Source of the DNA: Ancylobacter sonchi
GTDB lineage: Bacteria > Pseudomonadota > Alphaproteobacteria > Rhizobiales > Xanthobacteraceae
Assembly (NCBI RefSeq): GCF_018390695.1
Contig: NZ_JAHBGF010000013.1
Location: 79,784 to 143,783, forward strand
Direction of reading: 5' to 3'
DNA: 64,000 bases
Part shown: positions 42,985 through 49,772 of the stretch, in pieces
How positions within the stretch are numbered: the first letter of the stretch is position 1
How the letters are laid out: every line of letters starts with the position of its first letter
Position numbers and translations under genes: made by a program
The notes under the pieces: generated by a model
Database searches by the model: none
What the model saw: the letters and a program-made list of their open reading frames with translations, nothing else
What the model was told of the DNA's origin: nothing

Positions 42985-43478
42985 CAGACCAGCTCCTCAA
43001 GCGTGGGGGTACGGCCATAGCCGAGAAGCCGGGCCAGGGCGAAGAACACCAGGCAGACCGGGATGATCATCACGTCGACATAGGACCAAAGCATCGGCGC
43101 GTCGAAGGAGCGCGCCCGCTCACCGAGGCTCATCTCCAGATAGACCCAGGCGCTGGGAATGATGGCGAGGCCGAACAGCAGGATGACCACGTCAACCAGC
43201 TTGGCGGCGAGGCTTCGCGTCGGCTCCGGCAGCATCGAGGTGACGATGTCGACATTGACCATCTCGCCGTCCAGCAGGGCGAGCCCGCAGGAGAACGACA
43301 CCAGATGGATGAGCGCGAAACGCGAGACCTCTTCCGTCCAGGCCGGCACGTAGACATTCGGCAGCCGCCCCAGCACCTGCATGGTGACGACGGCGATCAG
43401 CACGACGAACGCGACCACCGTGCCGATCCGGCAAATCCATTTCATGGCGCAGAGCGCCAGCTCGAACAGCGTACGCAT
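42984..43478 (-). CDS. TRAP transporter small permease (DctQ)
   Basis: 164-aa four-helix membrane subunit. Hydrophobic segments: ICRIGTVVAFVVLIAVVTMQVLGR, FALIHLVSFSCGLALL, LVDVVILLFGLAIIPSAWVYL and DVMIIPVCLVFFALARLLGYG, with the family-typical TEEVSRFALIHLVSFS. The start MRTLFELAL at 43478 is chosen because the longer frame adds a low-complexity Arg/Ser-rich stretch that overlaps a transcript hairpin. Located between DctP and DctM. Confidence 0.92.
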   Translation of the reverse strand: MRTLFELALCAMKWICRIGTVVAFVVLIAVVTMQVLGRLPNVYVPAWTEEVSRFALIHLVSFSCGLALLDGEMVNVDIVTSMLPEPTRSLAAKLVDVVILLFGLAIIPSAWVYLEMSLGERARSFDAPMLWSYVDVMIIPVCLVFFALARLLGYGRTPTLEELV

Positions 43479-43503
43479 CCAGATGCTCCGCGACAGGCAG
43501 GAC

Positions 43504-43528
43504 GGCGCGGCCCCATCGAGGCCGCGCC
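43504..43528 (-). promoter_or_regulatory. Stem-loop between dctP and dctQ
   Basis: GGCGCGGCC at 43504-43512 and GGCCGCGCC at 43520-43528 form a perfect 9-bp stem with a 7-nt loop in the short gap after the binding-protein gene. Such intra-operon hairpins often protect or attenuate so that the binding protein is made in excess. Confidence 0.55.
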
Positions 43529-43539
43529 ACGGGAGGGCG

Positions 43540-44514
43540 TCACTTGGTCGAGAGGATCTGCTCGTAGAGCGGACGCAGCTGGTCGCCGAGCGCCTTCGAC
43601 ACCGCCTCCTGGCCGGCCTTGGCGAAGGCCTCCTTGTCGACGGTGACGAACTCCATGCCGGCCTTCTCGAGGGCGGCGCGGTCTTCCGCGTCGGTCTTGG
43701 TGAACAGCTCACGCTCATAGGCCTGCGCGATCTTGGCGGATTCGCGGATGGCCTCCTGCTGTTCCTTGGTCAGCTTGTTGAAGTTGCGCTCGCTGACCAC
43801 GAGATAGATCCAGCTGCGCACGTGATCGGTGAGGTTCACGTATTTCTGGACCTCGTTGAAGCTCGCCGAGCGGATCAGCGCCAGCGGGTTCTCCTGCGCG
43901 TCGATGACGTGGCTCTGGAGGCCGGTGAACACTTCCGAGAACGCCATCGGCGTCGCCTTGGCACCGACCGCGTTCCAGAACACCACATGCAGCGGCACGT
44001 TGGAGACGCGCATCTTCAGCCCCTGCAGGTCGGCGGGGCTCTTGATCGGCCGGTTGGAGGTCAGCTCGCGCGGGCCGCGGGCGAAATAGGTCAGCGGGAT
44101 GACGCGGACGCTCTTCTGGATCTCCTCGGAGATTTTCTGGCCGACCGGGCCGTCCACCACCTTCTGCAGGTGATCGAGGTCGCGGATCGCATAGGGCACC
44201 GCCAGCAGCGAGGCATAGGGCGTCCAGTTCTGCATGGACTCGCCGGAAATGGTGAAGTCGACGGTGCCGAACTGCATGCCCTTGATCAGGTCGACTTCCT
44301 TGCCGAGCGTGTCGTTCGGGAAGACCTGGATCTCGATCTCGCCATTGGTGCGCTTCTTCACCTCCTCGGCGAATTTCAGCGAGGCGAGGTGCCACGAGTT
44401 CTGCTCGTTGGCGAGATGGCCGAGCTTCATCACCGTCTTGGCGTCGGCGGTGCCGGCGAACAGCGCGGCGGTCATCGCGCCGGCCAGAATGGCGCTCTTC
44501 AGATGTGCAAACAC
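43540..44514 (-). CDS. TRAP transporter DctP-type solute-binding protein
   Basis: 324-aa periplasmic binding protein. GTG start at 44514 with GGGAGGAAAGAC immediately upstream; the longer open frame is not used. A Sec signal (FAHLKSAILAGAMTAALFAGTADA) precedes KTVMKLGHLANEQNSWHLASLKFAEEV; VRVIPLTYFARGPRELTSNRPIKSPADLQGLKMRVSN and the ligand-binding Arg region are typical of the DctP family, sugar-acid-binding branch. Its neighbours (Zn dehydrogenase, UxuB/UxuA) point to a C6 aldonate or uronate as ligand. Confidence 0.95.
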   Translation of the reverse strand: MFAHLKSAILAGAMTAALFAGTADAKTVMKLGHLANEQNSWHLASLKFAEEVKKRTNGEIEIQVFPNDTLGKEVDLIKGMQFGTVDFTISGESMQNWTPYASLLAVPYAIRDLDHLQKVVDGPVGQKISEEIQKSVRVIPLTYFARGPRELTSNRPIKSPADLQGLKMRVSNVPLHVVFWNAVGAKATPMAFSEVFTGLQSHVIDAQENPLALIRSASFNEVQKYVNLTDHVRSWIYLVVSERNFNKLTKEQQEAIRESAKIAQAYERELFTKTDAEDRAALEKAGMEFVTVDKEAFAKAGQEAVSKALGDQLRPLYEQILSTK

Positions 44515-44584
44515 GTCTTTCCTCCCAGTTTTTTGATGTTCGGCCTGGCAGCAAGACTTGGCAGCAGGCCGGCAGGCAGCGGCG

Positions 44585-45604
44585 TTACTGCGCGAAATCC
44601 AGCTGGATCTTGATGGTCTTGCCCGGCTCCTTCTCGAAGAGCTCGAAGGCGGCGGCGGCATCCTTTGCCGCGAAGGTCTGGGTGATCATCGCCTCGGGCT
44701 TCAGCTTGCCGCCCTCCAGCCACTCGACCACCTTCGGGATCAGCCGGCGGTTGAGCCGCGAGCCGTAGAGCGTGAGCTCCTTCTTGACGATCTCCTGCTG
44801 CGAGATGTTGCAAGGCGCCGGGGAGAACCCCATGACCCCGACCCGCCCTGCCGGAGAGGCGACGCGGCAGGCCTCCTCCAGCAGCGCGGGAACCCCGGCG
44901 CAGTCGATCACCAGCGTCGGGCCGAGACCGTCGGTCTCCGGGGCGACGCGGGCGGGAATGTCGTCGACGCCAGAGACCAGCACCTTGTCGGCACCGAAGC
45001 CGAGAGCGCGCTCCAGCCGGGCCCGGTCGGGATCGGCGACGATCACCCGGGCGCCGTTCATCTTGGCGACCTGCATCACTGTCACCCCGACCGTGCCGGC
45101 GCCGTAGAGCAGCACGGTGTCGTCCGGCCCGCAGCCGGTGCGCTCCAGAATGTTGGCGGCGATGGAGAACGGCTCGGCCAGCGCGCCGATGCCGATGGGA
45201 GTTTCGGCCTTGAGCTTCACCGCATTGCCCGCCGGCACGGCGATGAAGTTGCGGAAGCCGCCGTCGCGGTGCACGCCCATCACTTCGAGATGGGCGCAGA
45301 CGTTCGAGCGACCGATGCGGCAGGGATAGCAATGCCCGCAGGCGACGACCGGATCGACCACGACGCGATCGCCGGCCTTGAAGCCGGTAACGTTCGGCCC
45401 GACCTCGGCGATCTCGCCGGCGAACTCATGGCCGATGATGCGCGGGTAGCGGGCGAAGGGATTGCTGCCGTGGAAAATATGCATGTCCGAGCCGCAAATG
45501 CCGGCGCGCACCACACGGACCAGCACCTCGCCCGACGCGACCGCGGGTATCTCGGCCTCGACGACACGCAGATCGTGAGGGCGAGCGACACTGACGGCGA
45601 TCAT
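44585..45604 (-). CDS. Zinc-dependent alcohol dehydrogenase, probable L-gulonate/L-idonate 5-dehydrogenase type
   Basis: 339-aa zinc MDR. Catalytic zinc ligands lie in RAGICGSDMHIFHG and IIGHEFAGEI; the structural zinc site is CGHCYPCRIGRSNVC; the Rossmann motif is LLYGAGTVGVTVMQ. It resembles RspB/IdnD-type sugar-acid dehydrogenases. With UxuB- and UxuA-like genes downstream, oxidation of L-gulonate to D-fructuronate would complete a short route to 2-keto-3-deoxygluconate; this is inference from known RspA/RspB pathways. First gene of the operon, with an AGGAGG ribosome-binding site and the GntR-like motif 40 bp upstream. Confidence 0.91.
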   Translation of the reverse strand: MIAVSVARPHDLRVVEAEIPAVASGEVLVRVVRAGICGSDMHIFHGSNPFARYPRIIGHEFAGEIAEVGPNVTGFKAGDRVVVDPVVACGHCYPCRIGRSNVCAHLEVMGVHRDGGFRNFIAVPAGNAVKLKAETPIGIGALAEPFSIAANILERTGCGPDDTVLLYGAGTVGVTVMQVAKMNGARVIVADPDRARLERALGFGADKVLVSGVDDIPARVAPETDGLGPTLVIDCAGVPALLEEACRVASPAGRVGVMGFSPAPCNISQQEIVKKELTLYGSRLNRRLIPKVVEWLEGGKLKPEAMITQTFAAKDAAAAFELFEKEPGKTIKIQLDFAQ

Positions 45605-45644
45605 GGCGTTCCTCCTGCCTTATGGCTTGAGGTGACATTGCAAC

Positions 45645-45659
45645 ACTAGTATGCAAGTT
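45645..45659. promoter_or_regulatory. Candidate GntR operator at the sugar-acid operon promoter
   Basis: ACTAGTATGCAAGTT, the exact reverse complement of the 15-mer at 37346-37360. It lies 40 bp upstream of the Zn-dehydrogenase start, a position suited to repression of the operon. Confidence 0.6.
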
Positions 45660-45884
45660 GTCAATCGATGGATCGGCGACCTTTCAGGCCCGTGCAGAAC
45701 CCACCATTCCGGCCGACCGGCCTTTGCCATGTCGCCGCGCACAAACCATTGCCGTGCTTGATTGCCAGGAGATGCCCGATGTGGAAACCGGGCCATCCGT
45801 CGACGCGGCGAGGGGTCCTAGCAGCCGCTTTCAGGGGCCGCCCCACAGCAACAGGGTACCGAGAAACCGTCGCATCGCCAAAAC

Positions 45885-46349
45885 TCAGAAGCGCCGGGCG
45901 ATGATCGCATCCAGCGAAAGGCTCCCCGGCCCGCGCAGCGCGAGCAGCAGAAAGCAGGTTGCCCAGACGCCATGCGTCGGCCAGGCGTCGGGATAGACGA
46001 AGATCTCGATCACCATCGTCATGGCGAGAAGCGCGAGGGCCGAGAGCCGCGTAGTAAGGCCGACCACCAGCAGCACCGGGAAGAAGTGCTCCGCAAAAGC
46101 GGCGAGATGCGCGGCCAGCCACGGATCGACGAGCGGCAACCGGTACTCCTCCTGGAACAGGGCAACCGCGCTGTCGGTGACCTGCCAGCCTTCGACCTTG
46201 GTCTGGCCGGATTGCCAGAACACGGCGGCGGGAAAGACACGCGCGCAAAACAGTACCAACGAAAGCGGGACGGCATCGAGACGGTCGCGCAGACGCAACA
46301 CCGCGGATGTCCTGTTGGTCGCCCTTGCAGAGGGGTTGATCGCGGTCAT
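45885..46349 (-). CDS. bufD: DoxX-family membrane protein of the bufferin operon
   Basis: 154-aa protein with about four membrane segments (LVLFCARVFPAAVFWQSGQTK, AHLAAFAEHFFPVLLVVGL, LSALALLAMTMVIEIFVYP, WATCFLLLALRGPG). The RVFPAAVFWQSGQTKVEGW stretch and FAEHFFPVLLVVGLTTR identify DoxX. In bufferin (MNIO-RiPP) operons a DoxX protein is encoded after the DUF2282, DUF692 and DUF2063 genes, as here; its role, perhaps redox or transport across the inner membrane, is not settled. Coupled to the DUF2063 gene by an ATGA overlap. Confidence 0.9.
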   Translation of the reverse strand: MTAINPSARATNRTSAVLRLRDRLDAVPLSLVLFCARVFPAAVFWQSGQTKVEGWQVTDSAVALFQEEYRLPLVDPWLAAHLAAFAEHFFPVLLVVGLTTRLSALALLAMTMVIEIFVYPDAWPTHGVWATCFLLLALRGPGSLSLDAIIARRF

Positions 46350-47104
46350 GGCAGATCTCCATCGAGAACATGGATGCCGGTCGCCAGCCCACCGCCGATG
46401 ACGGTGGCGAGCGCGGCCGGCAGATCGAAATCCGGGACCTCGGACGCCGCCGCGTTCGCCGCGGTCCCCAGCGGTTCGCCGGCGTGGAGTGCTTCGACGA
46501 ACAACGCGGTCCCCAGGGCGAGCGGACGCACGATGGCGTCGAGTTCGGGGCGATCGACCAGCACCGCCTGCGGCTGCCAGTCGTCGATGGCCGCGACAGG
46601 CTGCCAGCCGCTCGCCATGGCGAGGATCGTCCAGACCGGATGCGGCGAACGGATCACGACGACCGCCGGATGCAGTTCAACCCGCAGGGCCGCGATCCCC
46701 CGCGACACGAGCACCGAGAACGCATCGGCGCCGAGACGGGCCGGGTCCGGGGCGTGATAGGCGCGGGTGCGGGTAACCTCGATCCCCGCGATATCGGCGA
46801 GATAAGGCAGGTCCGCCGCCGGCGCGAAGCTGGTGAGAAAGCCCGGGAGTTCGTCGCCGAAACTCGTGAGCAAGGGCGAGGTCGGTGGACGGGTCCGCAT
46901 GAATTCTTGCGCCATGGCGCGGAAGAACTCCTGGCCTACCAGCGAGACGAGCGCCGGAAATCGCGTCTCCAGCGCGCGGATCAGCGCGACCGCGACATTG
47001 TTGCGATAGACCGCGAAACGACGTTCGGCACGTCCGGCGAACTCAGGCGGCGAGCGCCGGTCCGGCGCCGTGAGCGCGGCGGCGAAGCAGGCGAGCGAGG
47101 TCAT
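46346..47104 (-). CDS. bufC: DUF2063-type partner of the MNIO enzyme (BufC/HvfC-like)
   Basis: 252-aa protein. FAGRAERRFAVYRNNVAVALIRALETRFPALVSLVGQEFFRAMAQEFMRTRPPTSPLL is the diagnostic DUF2063 N-terminal domain (often annotated putative DNA-binding). In characterised MNIO systems such proteins form a complex with the DUF692 enzyme and bind the precursor leader, so a recognition role is expected instead of DNA binding. It starts 3 bp after the DUF692 gene ends and overlaps the DoxX gene. Confidence 0.93.
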   Translation of the reverse strand: MTSLACFAAALTAPDRRSPPEFAGRAERRFAVYRNNVAVALIRALETRFPALVSLVGQEFFRAMAQEFMRTRPPTSPLLTSFGDELPGFLTSFAPAADLPYLADIAGIEVTRTRAYHAPDPARLGADAFSVLVSRGIAALRVELHPAVVVIRSPHPVWTILAMASGWQPVAAIDDWQPQAVLVDRPELDAIVRPLALGTALFVEALHAGEPLGTAANAAASEVPDFDLPAALATVIGGGLATGIHVLDGDLP

Positions 47105-47107
47105 GGC

Positions 47108-47992
47108 TCAGGCCGCCACGCTACTTGCCGCCGCACTGCTTGCCGCCGCGCTCGTCGCATGGCGTGCCAGCACCGCGCCGGCCCGCGCCGCCTCGGCACA
47201 CAATACCGGCCAGGCCGGCACATCATTGTCCCACTCGATCAGGCTGGGCAGCGGATCGGTGCGGGCGATCACCTCGGTGAAAAGAGCCCAGACCGGATCG
47301 GCCACCGGGCTGCCATGCGCATCGATGAGCAGCGGCGCCCCGCTGTCGTCGATGTCCTCGTCATGGCCGCCGAGATGGATTTCGCCCACCGCCTCCAACG
47401 GAAAGTCGGCGAGATAGGCCCGCGCATCGGTGCCGTGGTTCACGGCCGAGACGAACACATTGTTGATGTCGAGCAAGAGGCCGCAACCGGTGCGTGCGAC
47501 CAGCCGACCGAGAAAATCCACCTCGCCAATGGTGCTCTCCTCGAAGCGCACATAGGTCGAGGGGTTCTCCAGCAGCATGCGGCGGCCAAGCGTGTCCTGA
47601 ACCTCAGCGATGTGATCGCCGACACGGCGCAGCGTCGCCGGCGTGTAGGGCAGCGGCAGCAGGTCGCCGAAGAACGCCCCGCCATGGGAGGACCAGGCGA
47701 GATGCTCGGAAAAGCTCTCCGGCCGGTAGCGCTCGATCAGCGCTTTCAGCCGCGCGAGATGCGCCCTGTCGAGCGGCGCTTCGCCTCCGATGGAGAGGCC
47801 GACGCCGTGGAGCGAGAGGGCGAAGCGCTCGCGCAAGGCGGCCAGTTGAGCATGCGGCCGGCCGCCGGCTCCCATATAGTTTTCGGCATGGACTTCGAGG
47901 AAGGCGATCGGCACGGCGGGATCGGCGAGGATGGCGTCGAAATGCTCGGGCTTGAAGCCGACGCCGGCGCCGGCGGGAAGACGCGTGGTCAT
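47108..47992 (-). CDS. bufB: DUF692 multinuclear non-heme iron oxidase (MNIO), bufferin maturation enzyme
   Basis: 294-aa TIM-barrel MNIO enzyme, the family of methanobactin MbnB and HvfB. Metal-ligand motifs are visible: [62 protein letters not shown] and LIDAHGSP, plus SLIEWDND. The enzyme oxidatively modifies Cys residues of the precursor encoded upstream, in bufferins to thiooxazole-type heterocycles that bind copper. The C-terminus has an Ala/Ser-rich tail ([10 protein letters not shown]). AGGAGA precedes the ATG. Confidence 0.95.
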   Translation of the reverse strand: MTTRLPAGAGVGFKPEHFDAILADPAVPIAFLEVHAENYMGAGGRPHAQLAALRERFALSLHGVGLSIGGEAPLDRAHLARLKALIERYRPESFSEHLAWSSHGGAFFGDLLPLPYTPATLRRVGDHIAEVQDTLGRRMLLENPSTYVRFEESTIGEVDFLGRLVARTGCGLLLDINNVFVSAVNHGTDARAYLADFPLEAVGEIHLGGHDEDIDDSGAPLLIDAHGSPVADPVWALFTEVIARTDPLPSLIEWDNDVPAWPVLCAEAARAGAVLARHATSAAASSAAASSVAA

Positions 47993-48017
47993 GAGAATCT
48001 CCTGCCTAGGGCACGGA

Positions 48018-48035
48018 GGGCGCCGACGGGCGCCC
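48018..48035 (-). promoter_or_regulatory. Stem-loop between bufA and bufB
   Basis: GGGCGCC at 48018-48024 and GGCGCCC at 48029-48035, perfect 7-bp stem with 4-nt loop, in the gap after the precursor gene. It may attenuate transcription so that precursor exceeds enzyme. Confidence 0.5.
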
Positions 48036-48056
48036 CCCGGTTCGCGAACCCCGACG

Positions 48057-48344
48057 TCACATCGCCTTCAGATGGCCCATGCCCTTGGGGGTCTTGATGG
48101 TCTCGCAGGTGCCCTTGGCGACGTATTTCCAGGCCCTGGCGTCATAATTCACCTTGGAGGTGCCGGCGCAGGTGGTGCCGGCACCGGCCGCGCAGTCGTT
48201 CTGGCCGGCGAGCGAGACGCCGTAGCACTTGTCCATGTTCGGCTGCGGCGCGGCCGGGGTGGCGGCGGCGCTGGCCACCATACCGAGCGCGGCGGCAAGC
48301 GACCCGGCAAGGGTGGCGGCGACGAAGGTGGTCTTGGTGGTCAT
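48057..48344 (-). CDS. bufA: Bufferin precursor peptide (DUF2282, BufA1-type)
   Basis: 95-aa RiPP precursor. A Sec signal ([28 protein letters not shown]) is followed by a core with four cysteines at 40, 51, 59 and 80 in the contexts [21 protein letters not shown] and GTCETI, the standard DUF2282 pattern. After modification by the MNIO enzyme the exported peptide is expected to chelate copper or another metal in the periplasm. The start at 48344 is chosen because it begins the signal peptide; a longer frame runs into the promoter. First gene of the operon, under an ECF-type promoter. Confidence 0.94.
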   Translation of the reverse strand: MTTKTTFVAATLAGSLAAALGMVASAAATPAAPQPNMDKCYGVSLAGQNDCAAGAGTTCAGTSKVNYDARAWKYVAKGTCETIKTPKGMGHLKAM

Positions 48345-48410
48345 GGGGTGTGTCCTCTGTGAGGTTGGCTTGAGCGCGAGGCCTCCGTTTGCCCCGGCGC
48401 TACCTCCTCT

Positions 48411-48436
48411 TTCGGCGGCCGGCGCCATTGCGTTAC
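48411..48436 (-). promoter_or_regulatory. ECF (SigF-type) promoter of the bufferin operon
   Basis: On the minus strand GTAACG (48431-48436), 16-bp spacer, CGAA (48411-48414), about 67 bp before the bufA start. The same hexamer, spacer and tetramer precede the divergent sigma-factor gene. It matches the GTAACC/CGAA class known for Caulobacter SigF. Confidence 0.75.
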
Positions 48437-48494
48437 AGCGGCGGGCGACGAAATATGCCACGCGGAAAAATTCTCCGGCCGTGCCGGGCGGGCT

Positions 48495-48520
48495 GTAACG
48501 ATCGGCCGGTAGCCGGCGAA
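48495..48520 (+). promoter_or_regulatory. ECF (SigF-type) autoregulatory promoter
   Basis: GTAACG at 48495-48500, 16-bp spacer, CGAA at 48517-48520, 21 bp before the sigma-factor ATG. Identical architecture to the promoter on the other strand, indicating that the sigma factor drives its own gene and the bufferin operon. Confidence 0.75.
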
Positions 48521-48541
48521 CTTACCTTCGGGAATGTATTG

Positions 48542-49090
48542 ATGGACGATCGCGAGCGGCGCTGGATGCAGCTCATGCAGGCCGCGCTGGCCGGCGACCA
48601 GCCGTCCTATGAGCGGCTGCTGCGCGAGATCGCGCCTGCGATACGTTCCGTGGTGGAGCGGCGCCTCAGGCAGATGGGCGCGCCGACGGGCGAGAGCGAG
48701 GACGTGGTGCAGGAGACGCTGCTGGCGGTCCATCTGAAGCGGCATACATGGCGGCCGAGCGATCCGCTCGGACCGTGGCTGCGGACCATCGCGCGTAACA
48801 AGCTGGTCGATCATCTGCGCCGTCGCGGCCGGCGCGCCGAAGTGCCGGTGGAGGATTTCGCCGACTTGCTGGCGGCGCCCGAAGAGCGCCCCAGCACCGA
48901 GGCAGACGACGTGGAACGGCATCTGGCGCTGTTGCCGGACAAGCAGCGCTCAGTGATACGCTCGATCGCGGTCGAAGGAGCCTCGGTCGGCGAGACCGCC
49001 GAACGCATGAGAATGACGCCGGGCGCGGTCCGCGTGGCGCTGCACCGCGCCTTTGCCAGCCTCTCGGCCCGGTTGAAAGCGGACGAATGA
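48542..49090 (+). CDS. sigF: ECF RNA polymerase sigma factor (SigF-like)
   Basis: 182-aa ECF sigma factor. Region 2: GESEDVVQETLLAVHLKRHTWRPSDPLGPWLRTIARNKLVDHLRRRGRR; region 4: LALLPDKQRSVIRSIAVEGASVGETAERMRMTPGAVRVALHRAFASL. The DPLGPWLRTIARNKLVDHLRRRGRRAEVPVEDF block is close to the Caulobacter SigF group, which responds to heavy-metal stress. The start at 48542 lies right after the ECF promoter; the longer frame would span it. Followed by its membrane anti-sigma factor. Confidence 0.93.
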   Translation: MDDRERRWMQLMQAALAGDQPSYERLLREIAPAIRSVVERRLRQMGAPTGESEDVVQETLLAVHLKRHTWRPSDPLGPWLRTIARNKLVDHLRRRGRRAEVPVEDFADLLAAPEERPSTEADDVERHLALLPDKQRSVIRSIAVEGASVGETAERMRMTPGAVRVALHRAFASLSARLKADE

Positions 49091-49103
49091 AGGACGATGT
49101 GAC

Positions 49104-49739
49104 GTGAAGACCGACGATCTCATACGTGGCCTCGCCGCCGATGCGCAGCGCCAGCGGAGCCTGGAGAGCGGTCTTGCTCTCGCGCTCGCCGCCGGGCTGG
49201 CTGGCGCGGTGGCGCTGTTCGCGATGATCCTGTCGCCTCGCGCGGGCATGCCCGGACTGCTCATGGAGCCGCGGGTGCTGATGAAATTCGTCGTGTCGCT
49301 TTCGCTCGCGGCAGTGTCGGTCTGGCTGGCGTTGCGCCTCGCCCGTCCGGGCGCGGATGCGCGGCCACTGGCCTGGGCGCTGGCCGTGCCCGGCAGCGTC
49401 CTCGCCGTCGGGGTCGCGGCGGAGTTGCTGGTTACGCCGGCGCAAGGCTGGATGCCCGGCCTTGTCGGCCACAACGCGGTTTATTGCCTGTCCCTGGTGA
49501 CGCTGATGGGCGCACCGGTACTCGCGGCAGCGCTGTTTGCGCTGAAGCGCGGGGCGCCGGAACATCCCGCATGGGCCGGCGCGGCCGGCGGAGCGCTGGC
49601 GGGAAGCCTGGGCGCGGCCCTTTACGCGCTACACTGCGTCGACGATTCCCCGCTCTTCGTGCTGACCTGGTACGGACTGGCCATCGGCTTCATGACCGCC
49701 GCCGGCGCACTGATCGGCCGACGCACGCTGTCGTGGTAG
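49104..49739 (+). CDS. nrsF: NrsF-type membrane anti-sigma factor (DUF1109)
   Basis: 211-aa protein with six likely membrane helices. The N-terminal cytoplasmic segment MKTDDLIRGLAADAQRQRSLESGLA resembles the sigma-binding part of NrsF. Cys128 in HNAVYCLSLVTLMG and Cys178 in LHCVDDSPLFVLTWYG sit in the contexts of the two conserved cysteines needed for signal response in Caulobacter NrsF. It should hold the ECF sigma factor at the inner membrane until metal or oxidative stress. GTG start, AAGGA upstream, 13 bp after the sigma gene. Confidence 0.92.
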   Translation: MKTDDLIRGLAADAQRQRSLESGLALALAAGLAGAVALFAMILSPRAGMPGLLMEPRVLMKFVVSLSLAAVSVWLALRLARPGADARPLAWALAVPGSVLAVGVAAELLVTPAQGWMPGLVGHNAVYCLSLVTLMGAPVLAAALFALKRGAPEHPAWAGAAGGALAGSLGAALYALHCVDDSPLFVLTWYGLAIGFMTAAGALIGRRTLSW

Positions 49740-49772
49740 CATGCGGCTGACGCGGCGGCGCGAGACTGAATT

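Noticed and set aside
45661..46392. Minus-strand 243-codon frame near the DoxX gene
   Set aside because: Overlaps the DoxX gene in another frame and has no ribosome-binding site or family match; the 45660-45884 gap seems empty.
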